Shown here: positions 31,408-41,129 of the stretch, piece after piece
Layout of the letters: every line of letters begins with the position of its first letter
Position numbering within the stretch: the stretch's first letter is position 1
Assembly: GCA_037127315.1 (NCBI GenBank)
Contig: JBBBDQ010001186.1
Coordinates: forward strand, 1,440,501-1,504,500
Length of the DNA stretch: 64,000 bases
DNA from: Ascarosepion bandense
Lineage: Eukaryota; Mollusca; Cephalopoda; Sepiida; Sepiidae
Reading direction: 5' to 3'
Program-made: the position numbers and the translations under genes
Notes under the pieces: model-generated
Told to the model about the DNA's origin: nothing
Seen by the model: the letters and a program-made list of their open reading frames with translations, nothing else
Database searches by the model: none

Positions 31408-31883
31408 CTTTTTGTGAGCATGTTTATCCATGTTTGTCAAAAATATTTCTGCAATGTTAAATCAAAAATATGTCAAACATAAATATCTAATAGATAATGT
31501 GATAAATTCTTTACAATATCAATATCAAATAGTTTAAAATGCAATCTAATATATAGTATAGACTATAGATTGTGTCATTGCAAATTAAGAAATAATTTAT
31601 ATATTTAAATATTAGAGTAAAAAAGCAGTGATATTGTTTGAAGTCTTATAAAGTAGTTGAGAAATTTATATGGGATGAATTTTAAAACTAAAAGTATAAA
31701 TCTTAATATTTAATGACTGAACAAAAGAAAGTTATTTTGCAAGATTATGTTTCTTCTACATATTGCATTTCCTGCTGCACTTTACTCTATAATGGTAAAT
31801 CTTAATGGTAACTCTTAATATTATTTCTACAATGCTAACTTTAGAATTATAATGTGAAGTTACAGTGACATATAGTTTAAGTT

Positions 31884-32128
31884 TGAGTTTTGTTTAACGG
31901 CATATCAACCCCTGTGGGTTATTTAATGCCAAAAAGTAGGGTTTTAAGGTATTTTTTAATGTTCGGTTATAGTGAGAAGGTTGATTCTGCTATCTAATTA
32001 GAATTTCTTTGGGATTGAGTTTTGTTTAATGGCATATCAACCCCTGTGGGTTATTTATTGCCAAAAAAGTAGAGTTTTAAGGTATTTCTTTAATGTTCAG
32101 TTATAGTGAGAAGGTTGATTTAGTCAGA
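31884..32128 (+). repeat. Tandem duplication, 133-bp spacing
   Basis: GAGTTTTGTTTAACGGCATA, TCAACCCCTGTGGGTTATTT and AATGTTCGGTTATAGTGAGA at 31884-31985 are repeated with few changes from 32017 to 32118. A diverged match (ATGGCTTATCAACCCTTTGT) lies at 61622. Unknown repeat family. Confidence 0.85.
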
Positions 32129-32175
32129 TTTTAATGATAATATTTTGTTTTTATTCTTTTTTATTTTAAAAATGA

Positions 32176-32303
32176 TGTGAAGTGAAGTTTAGCACTAATC
32201 AATTACTAAGCTTGTTCCCCATACTTATTCTCAGTGATGAGTTATATAGGCTCTCTCTTGCACTTATGCAAATTAGGCATATTAATTTGCCAGTGTCACT
32301 ATA
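32176..32303 (-). repeat. 3' LTR of Gypsy element 1
   Basis: TGTGAAGTGAAGTTTAGCAC ... TTGCCAGTGTCACTA matches 35935-36059 along its length with a few substitutions and a small indel. In element (minus) orientation this is the downstream LTR. At about 126 bp it is short for an LTR. Confidence 0.85.
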
Positions 32304-35300
32304 TCTTCCTGAAACGCATAGGTTTTATACTTCTAGTAGTTCTTGTACTTCTTCACATGATAGTTTCATTACTTTGCTCTACTTCTCTCTCTCCTGTATT
32401 TCCTTCTCAGGGAGACCTAGATCTGTCCCTCACCCAGCTGTAATCATCTGCATTGTCTTGCATTATTTGATCTTTGCCCAAACTTTCCAACTCATTCTGG
32501 CCCACTTGATCCTGCATTAATTCTCTTCTGATGTTTCATTCTGTAACGGTTGTTCTAATGAATCATTACCGGATGGAATCGTATCCATTTCTTCCTCATT
32601 TTGCTCTTCATACTCACCCAGGGTCCTTATTTGATCTGTTGCCGTTTTCTCTATTTATTATAGCTGTATTGTGGCTTTTTTGCATGATAAATTCTGCCCT
32701 TTCCAGATTAGCTTCTTTGTTCTTTTTGTGCCACATTTTTTTACTTGTGGAATACAACATCGTTAGTGGAGCTCTAATTTGCCTTCCATTAAAGCTGATG
32801 GGCTTTCTAGTCTTCCAGCGTGTGGTATTGTGTGATAGCTTAAAACTTCTACTTTTTTGCTGAGAGCATGCTTTTAGTCCCTTTTTTATGGTCTGCACCA
32901 TTCTTTCTGCTAACCCGTTTGACTGAGGGTGATATGGGGGTGTCTTATACGGCTTACATTCTATTTTTTCTAACTATAAATTAAGATCATCATCACAGAA
33001 TTCTGGTGCATTGTCAGATGCCAGTGTTTTTGATATGGGGCCACGAATGTAAAGTAGTCTGTGTAAAATTTCTTAATTCTTTACATTTTTTGTACCTTTT
33101 TATATATTCTTTGACATCACTTGAATATCTGGGCGGCCACCATGCTTTTAATTTTATCATTTTTTATGTGGCCGCTACTCCACAATGTACATTGTCATGT
33201 ACACTTTTTACTACCAATTTTCTTTGTATTTCTGGGGGAACTACCAGATCCCCATTATAAACCACTCCATGTTCTATCGTTAATTTCTGTCTTATTTCTT
33301 TGTAGGGTCTTTTTGCGCTAGAACAATTTCCCCATGAGTTTTTTCTTGTTCTTGATAATATCTTACTTAGTACTGGATCATGTCTAGTTTCCGCAGCCAT
33401 TCTATATAAAGACAAAACATCAGTCTCTACCCGATGTAAGAATGCATCTTCAAATTTTTCTTCTGATTTATCTTTTGTGTCCTTGTAAAATCACAATCTT
33501 GATAGTGTGTCTACATGTGGAATTGAATTTTGTTTGACATATTCTATATCAAAGTCAAACGCCATTAATCTTATTGCCCATCTTAGTATCCTCAATGTTG
33601 TAACTTTAGGTAACTCTTTCCTTGGGTTAAATATAAACTTTAATCATCTATGATCACTTTTTAACAGAAATTTTTTCCCAGTTAAAAATTATCAGGCTCT
33701 AGTAGTTGTCCACATGGTAGCTAATGCTTCTTTCTCTATATTTGAATAATTAAATTTGGTGTTCATTAGTCTTCTTGATAAATACATTATCAGATGTCCT
33801 TCTTGTGATAATATTCCCGATATTGAATGTTCACTTACATCTGTGGTTAACCTCATGTCCTTTTTTGGATCAAACATTTTTACTACTGGTTTCTTTGCCA
33901 TAATTTTTTAAATCTGTCAAAAGCTTTTTTTGTTCCTCTGACCAAAAATATTCAGTATTCTTTTTTCTTAAATTTGCAAACAGTTCAGTCAAGTCTGTGT
34001 ATTTTGGTAAATATTGCCTGTAAAAATTTACCAATTCCAAAAAAGACTCCATTCCATTTCTTTAGTGGCTCCTAAGCATATATCATCTTGTTAACAAATC
34101 ATATTTTTCATATTTCCTAAAACCTGTTTGATGGCCCTTTGAAATATGGTGCTTGCGGTTTTTATTTCATATGACATCCTTTTCCATCTTAGTAACCCTA
34201 TTGGCATTATTTGTAGGTGTAGCTACTTTTAGTATTTTTTCTATCAAGGATTGGTCTGATGATATACTTTCTTTTAAAATAGAATAACCTAAAAAAGATA
34301 TGTTAATACAATTGCTTACGCATTTTTTTTCATTTATTGTCATTCCAGAATTCAAGATTATGTCGGTTTTCTTTTTTAATTCCATTTCTTTTGTGGCACC
34401 TAAGCATATATCATCCTGTTAACAAATCATATTTTTCATATTTCCTAAAACCTGTTCGATGGCCCTTTGAAATATGGCGCTTGCGGTTTTTATTTCATAT
34501 GGCATCCTTTTCCATTTTAGTAACCCTATTGGAATATTTATCGTGGTTACTTCTTTGAAGTTATTGTCTATTGGTACTTGGTGGTATGCCGTTTTTAAAT
34601 CTATTTTTGCAAAAACACTCATTCCTGCCAATGCATGCAATGCAACTTCAACATTCGGTATGGGCTACGAATCCAAACAGATTTTATGATTTACACCTAT
34701 TTTGTAATCTCCACAAATACGTAAATCACCATCTGTCTTCCTCAACACTACAATGGGTAATGTCCACTTGCTACCCCAAGAAGGTCTTGTTCTATTAATT
34801 TTCATAGTTTTGTTACTACTAATTGCACCAAAAATATATTGGTACTTTTTGTACCTCATAAGAAGAAGGGGAGACATATTCTTTTAATTTTAAACTCGCT
34901 TTATAGTTTTTTAACTTTCTGGTGTTTTTCATTTTTATCTCATTAAATACTTTAGTAGAATTTATGTTAAGCACATCGTTTCCAGGAAGTCTGTGGTTCT
35001 TTTTACAACTTGTGACAATTATAGGTATTACTTCAAATTTACCTTCTAACTCCAAGGAACCTTCAAAGTATCCTAAAGTTTTTATGACCAACCCATCAAA
35101 TTGGTGGAGTTGCAAACTGCTCTTTCATAAGGGTGGCTTTCCAATGTGCTCCCAAAAATTTTTCAGTATTAGCGTTACTTCACTCCCAGTATCCATTTGC
35201 ATATCTAAATTGTAGTTGTTAATTTTAACCTTTAATATAATGTCTTTTTCCTTTTGTTCAATTTTTTCTATATTCTTATTTTTTAATGTAAAGACCTTCA

Positions 35301-35933
35301 TATTGGTTTCGTTTTCTTCAACTCTTTCAGCATTTTTCTTTTTTACTTTGCATACAACTTAACAGTAGTTTTTAAGCAATTTTTACAAGTATTTCCACAT
35401 GCTGGGCATTTTTCATTTTTTATTTCGTGGTTACATCTATAATATGAACATTTTCTTATCTTTTTTACTATGTATGTCTCAGCAGATATTTGTTCGCTGG
35501 GTTGACTTTTATAATGGTTGTATTTCTGTATTAATTCTTGTTGCTGTATAAAGTCAATGCATGTATTTAAAGACATATTTTCTATTTGTAGTTGTTCCAT
35601 TATTATTTTATATTATTATATTATATTATTATTATATTATTATATATTATATATTATTATCGGTATGATGCATTGCATATACCGTCAATTAACCTTAATG
35701 GAATCAAGTCCTCAGATCTTTCAAATTTGTGGGATATACCATTATGGAGACTTTCATTATTGCCTCGCATCTCGCTGTAGCCAAAAATAAATCCATAATT
35801 TCATTTTTGCCTCCCTTCTCCTTGTTGTCTTTCAGCTTTTTACTTCTCGCACTGGCAGAGAAACAGCGAATCCATGCATCTAGAAAATCTGGATCTTCTA
35901 GAGACAAATGGTATCCTATCAGCAACACCATTA
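32304..35933 (-). pseudogene. Ty3/Gypsy element 1 internal region (gag-pol)
   Basis: On the minus strand the domain order is that of Ty3/Gypsy. Gag N-terminus starts at 35931, two bases from the LTR (DFLDAWIRCFSASARSK ... LFLATARCEAIMKVS). Zinc-knuckle remnant at 35450-35343 (CPACGNTCKNC). Protease DTGSE at 35179-35193. Reverse transcriptase 34880-34167 (LRICGDYKIGVNHK, KIDLKTAYHQVPID, MPYEIKTASAIFQ, then stop-QDD). RNase H 33901-33692 (YLSRRL, NIEKEAL). Integrase zinc-binding region 33415-33060 (VKSVHDNVHCGVAAT). Integrase core remnant from about 33030 down (DNAPEF, then YHPQSNGLAERMVQT). A piece of the integrase core between the zinc finger and DNAPEF is deleted. Frameshifts and stops throughout, and a TTA microsatellite sits in gag at 35595-35660. 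Not functional. Confidence 0.9.
34043..34540 (-). repeat. Tandem duplication inside the reverse transcriptase (328-bp offset)
   Basis: 34043-34199 matches 34385-34527: CCTAAGCATATATCATC at 34071 and 34399, GCTTGCGGTTTTTATTTCAT at 34151 and 34479, an offset of 328 bp. Both copies carry the same TAA stop immediately before the QDD (QDD or QDD-equivalent CAA GAT GAT) catalytic motif. The stop therefore predates the duplication, which arose in an already dead copy or by template switching. Confidence 0.85.
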
Positions 35934-35934
35934 A

Positions 35935-36059
35935 TGTGAAGTGAAGTTTAGCACTAATCAGTCGCTAAGCTTGTTGGTACTTATTCTCATTGACAAATTA
36001 TATAGGCTCTCTCTTGCACTTATGCAAATTAGACATATTAATTTGCCAGTGTCACTACA
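35935..36059 (-). repeat. 5' LTR of Gypsy element 1
   Basis: In minus orientation it begins TGTAGTGACACTGGC and ends TTCACTTCACA, so TG...CA ends are kept. The gag start codon follows almost at once, overlapping the place where a primer binding site would lie (TGGTGTTGCTGATAGG on the minus strand). No target duplication could be confirmed. Confidence 0.85.
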
Positions 36060-36239
36060 AGAAAACTGAAAATGTTTTCTAGTTTTATATTAAAAAATGT
36101 GTTATGGTAGTAATTTTTTCTTCAAAAATGTATTGTTGGTAATTTTTTTCTGCTAAAATGTACATTTTTCTATAAAAGTATATTTTTATACTTTCATAGT
36201 GTTTTGACTCCAGTTTTGGAGTTAACTATTTGCCCATAG

Positions 36240-36375
36240 CTGGGACTCTAGCAGGTGCTACCACTCCAGGCCAGGGTGGACCTGGGAACAACAGCAGTTA
36301 AGAGGTGGTTACATGCTCCTCACAACCTCCCAATCAGAGACATTGCTGCCAGATGCAGTTTACTATCATGCTCAG
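36240..36375. other. Short GC-richer segment of unknown nature
   Basis: TAGCTGGGACTCTAGCAGGT ... CATGCTCAGG; no frame or box recognised. It directly precedes a degraded SINE. Confidence 0.3.
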
Positions 36376-36379
36376 GACC

Positions 36380-36620
36380 ACAGTGGCATATAGATTGTGG
36401 ATTGGATTGAGGAATTGGAGATCAGAGCTCAAATTCCATTCAAGTTCATTACACTTACTTACATGCTAATAACCTTGGAAAAGGTATGAATCCATGTCCT
36501 TCCCTCAGCTATGGGTAAATAGCAGGATAAACTGAGTTCTATAGCCTTAGGTGACAACCAGTCTAGGAAAAGGAAACTATGAATTCAAAACCTTCTACTA
36601 TAGGTAAATATATATAATTT
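36380..36620 (+). mobile_element. Degraded tRNA-derived SINE, plus strand
   Basis: AGCTCAAATTCCATTCAAGT (B-box region), CTTCCCTCAGCTATGGGTAA, ATAGCAGGATAAACTGAGTT and GACAACCAGTCTAGGA follow the order of the SINE at 49631-49915. The A box is no longer clear. Confidence 0.7.
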
Positions 36621-36639
36621 ATATATATAAATTTACTCA

Positions 36640-37033
36640 AGCCACAAGATTAGCAACTAGGTCCTGTCCTTTTACTGTGAAACCAATAAATTGTAAATGC
36701 GAATTCTACTCCAGCAGCTTCTTTTCTTGCACTTCCCGCCTGTGGAATTCCGTTCCATTTACTTGCTTTCCCAACAACTACAATCTCCTAGAATTTAAAT
36801 ATAAAGTCAATAGTCATCTTCTATCTCACTAACCTGCATCCTCTCTCTCATGCTCCTTTCTCTGTCCACACCACTCCACACTCATCAGTATTCTCATCCT
36901 TCTCTTACCCACTTCCTGACACCCCCTATAACCTGTCACTGTTTCTCATAACTTTCCTCCTATGTAACCCCTGCAAAACAGTGGCAGTAAAATGCCTTGC
37001 TTGGGGTGATATGATTATAAAAAAAAAATTAGT
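36640..37033 (+). mobile_element. LINE 3' end, plus strand
   Basis: It contains CAGCTTCTTTTCTTGCACTT, CCCGCCTGTGGAATTCC, a CT-rich 3' UTR, and CCTTGCTTGGGGTGATATGA with TTATAAAAAAAAA. Same family as 30030-30690. The frame is broken and the 5' part is absent. Confidence 0.85.
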
Positions 37034-37433
37034 AGGACAGTCTGGACTCTATAGCCATGGTCAACAAATAGACTAGGAGAAAGGCAACTATAGATTCAAA
37101 TCTAGAGCCAGAGTCCCTAAGACACTCATGTCATATTCAGTTTAATTCTGGCAAGTTCTGTGATGAAAGTGATGACAAGATGGCCTCTGCCTTTTTTTTT
37201 CCTACAATATCAGTAGCATGAAAAGAGATGTACTGCAAGGGCAAATGCCAAACTGTTATTAAAAAAAAAAATATCCTGCCCTGGCTTGTGCTCTGGAGAA
37301 GCTAAAACAGTTCAGGCACAGATTCATGGTCTGTTTAGACTTACAGATACCATACTTTATTATAACTATAATGTTAACGCTTAATGGTAATTCTTAATAC
37401 TAACTTTAAAATGATAACTCTTACCGTTAATTC

Positions 37434-37490
37434 TTTTTTTTTTAATCATTTTACCTCGTGCAAGTAAAGCCACTAAAACAATGGTTACCA
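37434..37490 (-). mobile_element. LINE 3' tail, minus strand
   Basis: TTTTTTAATCATTTTACCTC and GTGCAAGTAAAGCCACTAAA mirror the poly(A) tail of the LINE family; only the terminal segment is visible. Confidence 0.65.
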
Positions 37491-37922
37491 ATTTTGAATG
37501 AATAAAATAAGTGAAACATTATTAAGGATTCCGAACAATAGAAAAAGAGTCATTAAGAAGATGGTAGAACATGATTAACATTGTATTTCAATTTTTAAAG
37601 ATCAACTTCTGTCAGATTTCCTCATGATATTAACTCTGTAATAGAAAATCTAAATGCTAACTCTATAATGGTAAATCGTTATGGTAATCCTACAATTTTA
37701 ACTCTATAATGTACATTTTCATACCTATTATTGATGTTTGTGTGAATGAATATTGTTGGTGGTGGTAAGTACATTCTGACATTATCAAAAATTTAACTTT
37801 CTTTTTATTGTTTTTGACATTGAAGATTATTTATTGTTAATAAATTTGACTTGGGAAAATTATTTATTAATGCTGACTAAATTTCACAACACAACAAAAT
37901 CATTAATCAGTGATAAATAAAC

Positions 37923-38485
37923 TACTAGGGTCATTCAATAAATAAGGTGAATTTTTCGAAATAAGGACTTGTAATACAGACAGAAGCTTACTTTTTTTGT
38001 AAATTTTTTCCTTTACTTCTTTTTCAAAGGGATTTAATTTTATTTTTGCAGATTGAAAAAACACTTTCAGAGTTTTGGAGATTGACAAAGATGGCCAACC
38101 AAGAAGCATGCTCCAGGATTGAAGAAGTCAATTATCAAGTTTTTGGTTGCTGAAGGGTGCAAACCAGTTGAAATTCATAGGAGAATGTCAACTTTATATG
38201 GTGCCACATGTTTCAGCCAAAAACATATCTACAAGTAGGCTAAATTGTTTAAAGAAGTTTGAAAGTGACGATGAAGTCAAAAATGCTGTGAGTGATTGGC
38301 TGAGACATCAGTCCAAAGATTTTTATGCTGAGGGAATATGGAAGCTTGTGCACAGATGGAAAAAGTGTGTGACACTGCTGGGAGACAACATTGAAAAATA
38401 AAAATAAAAAAAAAGTAAGCTTCTATCTGTATTAGAAAAATTCCCAATAGAAAAATTCACCTTATTTATTGAATGACACTCGAAA
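37923..38485 (+). mobile_element. Internally deleted mariner-like element with terminal inverted repeats
   Basis: The left end GGGTCATTCAATAAATAAGG then TGAATTTTTC (37930-37959) is complementary to the right end GAAAAATTCACCTTATTTAT then TGAATGAC (about 38449-38477), giving about 30-bp inverted repeats. Subterminal GTAAGCTTCTATCTGTATTA on the right also pairs with sequence near 37970-37990 on the left. Inside, the N-terminus of a mariner transposase (MANQEACSRIE; CKPVEIHRRMSTLYG in another frame) is joined directly to its C-terminus (SDDEVKNAVSDWLRHQSKDF, then YAEGIWKLVHRWKKCV). The catalytic core is deleted. Non-autonomous. Confidence 0.85.
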
Positions 38486-39089
38486 ATTGTATCAGTAAAA
38501 TGAATATTTTCCAGGGCTATGAATCAAATAGCATGGTAGACTGGACTCTCTGTCTTGATAAATAACAACTTTGAATTCAAAACTGTGAAGAAGGTAATTA
38601 TTTCTTTCAAGAAGTCATGGCAATTCACAGATCATAAAGAAAAGGAATTGAACCTGTAGAGAATCATGATCACCTTGTCACAATAGGTTTTTTAAAAAGT
38701 GTAGGAAATGCTAATTTTTATAATGTGAGGAGTGCTGAAAAGTTCTCAATTTGACCTTCTGTCATATCACAATATACTCAAATTATTTTCATAACATATT
38801 GTACAATATAATATGTCATATTACATTGTATTCATATTTTATTCACATTATTATCCTGACACATTTTACTCACATTCTGTCATATCACGTTAAACACTAA
38901 GAAGGACATTCTTTTCATCTGAATTCTAATGATGTTTCAAATGACATTCATTAGAAAAAAAAGATGTTTACGACAATTTTAATTTCACTTGATCTGATAC
39001 AATAAAAATTAGCAAATTACTTGACAAATTTATACTTTAACAAACTGAAATATATTAAAGAGAAAATAATATATAATAATAATAATAAT

Positions 39090-39272
39090 ATATCTACCTT
39101 TTGGATTTAAAGGCAAACTAAACCCATGACTATATTTTGAAACATGAAAAAACCAAACCTATGTCTACCTTTTTGACTATGATGCAACCAAATATATATC
39201 TACCTTTTTTGACTCTTGTGCAAAACAAACTTATAACTACATCTTGTGATTCATGGGCAATTCCAATAGATT
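39090..39272. repeat. Degenerate 35-38 bp minisatellite, about 5 units
   Basis: TCTACCTTTTGGATTTAAAG, TCTACCTTTTTGACTATGAT and TCTACCTTTTTTGACTCTTG start successive units at 39093, 39164 and 39199, with weaker units at 39131 and 39237. Confidence 0.6.
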
Positions 39273-39449
39273 CTGCCATATTTCTTTATAACAGAATTTG
39301 CCATTAAATGATCCAGTAAATGTTGATATACAGTAAAACAAATTAAACCAAAACTGACAATGATAAAACATTCTTGCCCTTTGTCTCTTGATGTTGAAAA
39401 GGTGCCATTTAAAATAATATCAAAATTCTATTTAAACAAAAACTAAACT

Positions 39450-40283
39450 TTATAATTATTTATTGAGTTTTGTTTAGTCTAGCACAAGGTCAAATGGTGG
39501 AGTGAAATATAGTTTAGGACTGAATTTCTTGATGGTTATTTACACAAAATCTAATTTTTTTATATCTTCATTTGCTTCCAAACAGTTCAAATTTTGATTC
39601 ATCTGTCCATAATACATTTTTCCAATGATCTAAAGTCCATTCTTTGTGCTGTTCTGCCCAGTGTAGTCATTTCAACTTATTCTCCTTCTTTATTAGTGGT
39701 TTCTTAACTGCGACACAGCCTTTAAGCCCAGCAGATACTGGATGTTGCCAAGTCGAATTCATTTCAATTGTTAATTCTGGAGCAGTTTTTCTTCTATTCC
39801 TCTTGCCAGATATAATCAAGTGCCTATCCTCTACAATAGATGTTACTCTGGGCCTACCAGATCTTTTTCTGTCAATATTTAACTCAGTTTCACAAAATTG
39901 TTGAAGGCAATAATGCATGCCATTTTTGATAGGCTTAATTTTTTAGCAATAACACGTTCAGAAGATCCTTCTTTTGAAAGAATTTCAACCTGTTCCTTCC
40001 TTGCCATTTATATCATAGTAATATGGTTTACAAAAATAAATTTTAATTATAATATCTGAATAAATCTGAATTTTTGGCAAAAACATGATCACAATAAGAG
40101 GAGTCAAGTAGCAAACTGAGTAAATGTTTACTTTAAGGTTGAAAAGAATACTTATTTTTACTTCACATCAGCATAAGAATAACAAAAAATACAAACTCAG
40201 CAAATTTGATTCTGCTAAAAATGAAATTTTACAAACTTTGCGAAAAGAATTTGGGTGGTCTCAAACTTATGATCAGTAGTGTA
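39450..40283 (-). pseudogene. Tc1-like transposase remnant
   Basis: On the minus strand a start codon at 40007 opens MARKEQVEILSKEGSSERVI, then AKKLSLSK, the first helix-turn-helix. The 39918-39667 frame has DRKRSGRPRVTS, EDRHLII and GLKGCVAVKKPLIKKENK, the GRPR hinge and second DNA-binding part. In another frame LWTDESKFELFGS gives the first catalytic Asp block near 39620. The rest of the DDE domain is missing. The right terminus near 40245-40283 (GGTGGTCTCAAACTTATGAT, CAGTAGTGTAC) looks like a Tc1 terminal repeat. Inactive. Confidence 0.8.
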
Positions 40284-40292
40284 CATACATAA

Positions 40293-40580
40293 GTATTTTC
40301 TAAACATATACAGTTAAATATAACAGACAATGAATGTCTATTAAGTTTAATCATGAATGGCAACAATAATACAATAATTGTCCAACATTTATATTTTTTT
40401 ATTATGAAGATGGCTCATGTGAGCCAAAAGCTTAGAACCAGTATAATAAAAAAAATATCCAAATATTGGACAATTTTTGTCTTTAAAGCCAAAATATGAT
40501 GTTTAGAACGACTCATGATTAAACTTAATAGACATTCATTTTCTGTTATATTTAACAGTATATGTTTAGAAAATTATATT
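40293..40580. mobile_element. Inverted-repeat element with TGAAGATGG hairpin
   Basis: TTTTCTAAACATATACAGTT ... TCTATTAAGTTTAATCATGA (40292-40355) is complementary to TCATGATTAAACTTAATAGA ... AACAGTATATGTTTAGAAAA (40514-40574). Inside, TGAAGATGGCTCATGTGAGC then CAAAAGC forms a GGCTC/GAGCC hairpin. The right half recurs at 55645-55850 right behind a Penelope-like GIY-YIG frame. The element may therefore be a Penelope-type tail paired with an inverted terminal repeat. Confidence 0.75.
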
Positions 40581-40607
40581 CTGCTTCAATACACTAAATT
40601 TAAGTTA

Positions 40608-40635
<28 letters not shown>

Positions 40636-40638
<3 letters not shown>

Positions 40639-40806
40639 TTCTTCTAGAGTGCTCAATCAGGGTGTGAGAGTATAATTATTGTCATCTGCAGATAGATCTG
40701 TTTCGCTGTATCACAGCTCATCAGTATGATTTGACTCCGATTGCTCCACAACCCAGGCTCGAAACCAGACCGATTTGGCGTCAGTCAGTGACTCTTGGTT
40801 GGTTGC
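40636..40806 (-). mobile_element. Hammerhead-bearing SINE, copy D
   Basis: On the minus strand: ACTGACTGACGCC, B box GGTTTCGAGCC, CAATCGGAGTC, hammerhead (40736 to 40681), then ACAATAATTATACTCTCACA and CCCTGATTGAGCACTC, the start of the next unit, cut off by (AT)n. The A box side is missing. As in copies B/C, the ribozyme is followed by the 5' start of another unit, so this copy too came from a multimer. Confidence 0.8.
40681..40736 (-). ncRNA. Hammerhead motif, copy D (core intact, one stem III mismatch)
   Basis: Minus-strand CTGATGA (40724-40718), perfect stem II GCTGT/ACAGC, GAAA (40704-40701), and a cleavage triplet ATC in place of GTC that leaves a C-A mismatch at the base of stem III. 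Inner stem I is damaged (TCATA against TGCAG), both strands having lost CpGs present in the other copies. Outer stem I AGTC/GAC is kept. Confidence 0.7.
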
Positions 40807-40807
40807 A

Positions 40808-40862
<55 letters not shown>
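40807..40862. repeat. (AT)n microsatellite
   Basis: About 27 TA dinucleotides at the truncation point of copy D. The overlapping Tyr-Ile open frames here are artefacts. Confidence 0.95.
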
Positions 40863-40867
<5 letters not shown>

Positions 40868-41129
40868 AAATACTTCTTATCAGTACAACAACTAAAAAAA
40901 ACAATAATCTTGGTGCTAAACATTATTACAACTCAACACTATTTGAGTTGCAGGAGGAAAGAAAACTTTTGTCAAGAACTTTTGCAGAAACTTGTCTTTA
41001 TACAGCCACTTTCTAGCAACATCCAACCAACCAACACCAAAACCTGCTTCTACAACCATAAAATAACTTTGACATACCAACATGGAGCAAATACTATTTA
41101 ATTATTCTCTAAAAACCCTACCCACAGTG

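Noticed and set aside
32182..32863. Plus-strand frames of about 110 codons
   Set aside because: They lie opposite the minus-strand Gypsy integrase and LTR; no domain on the plus strand.
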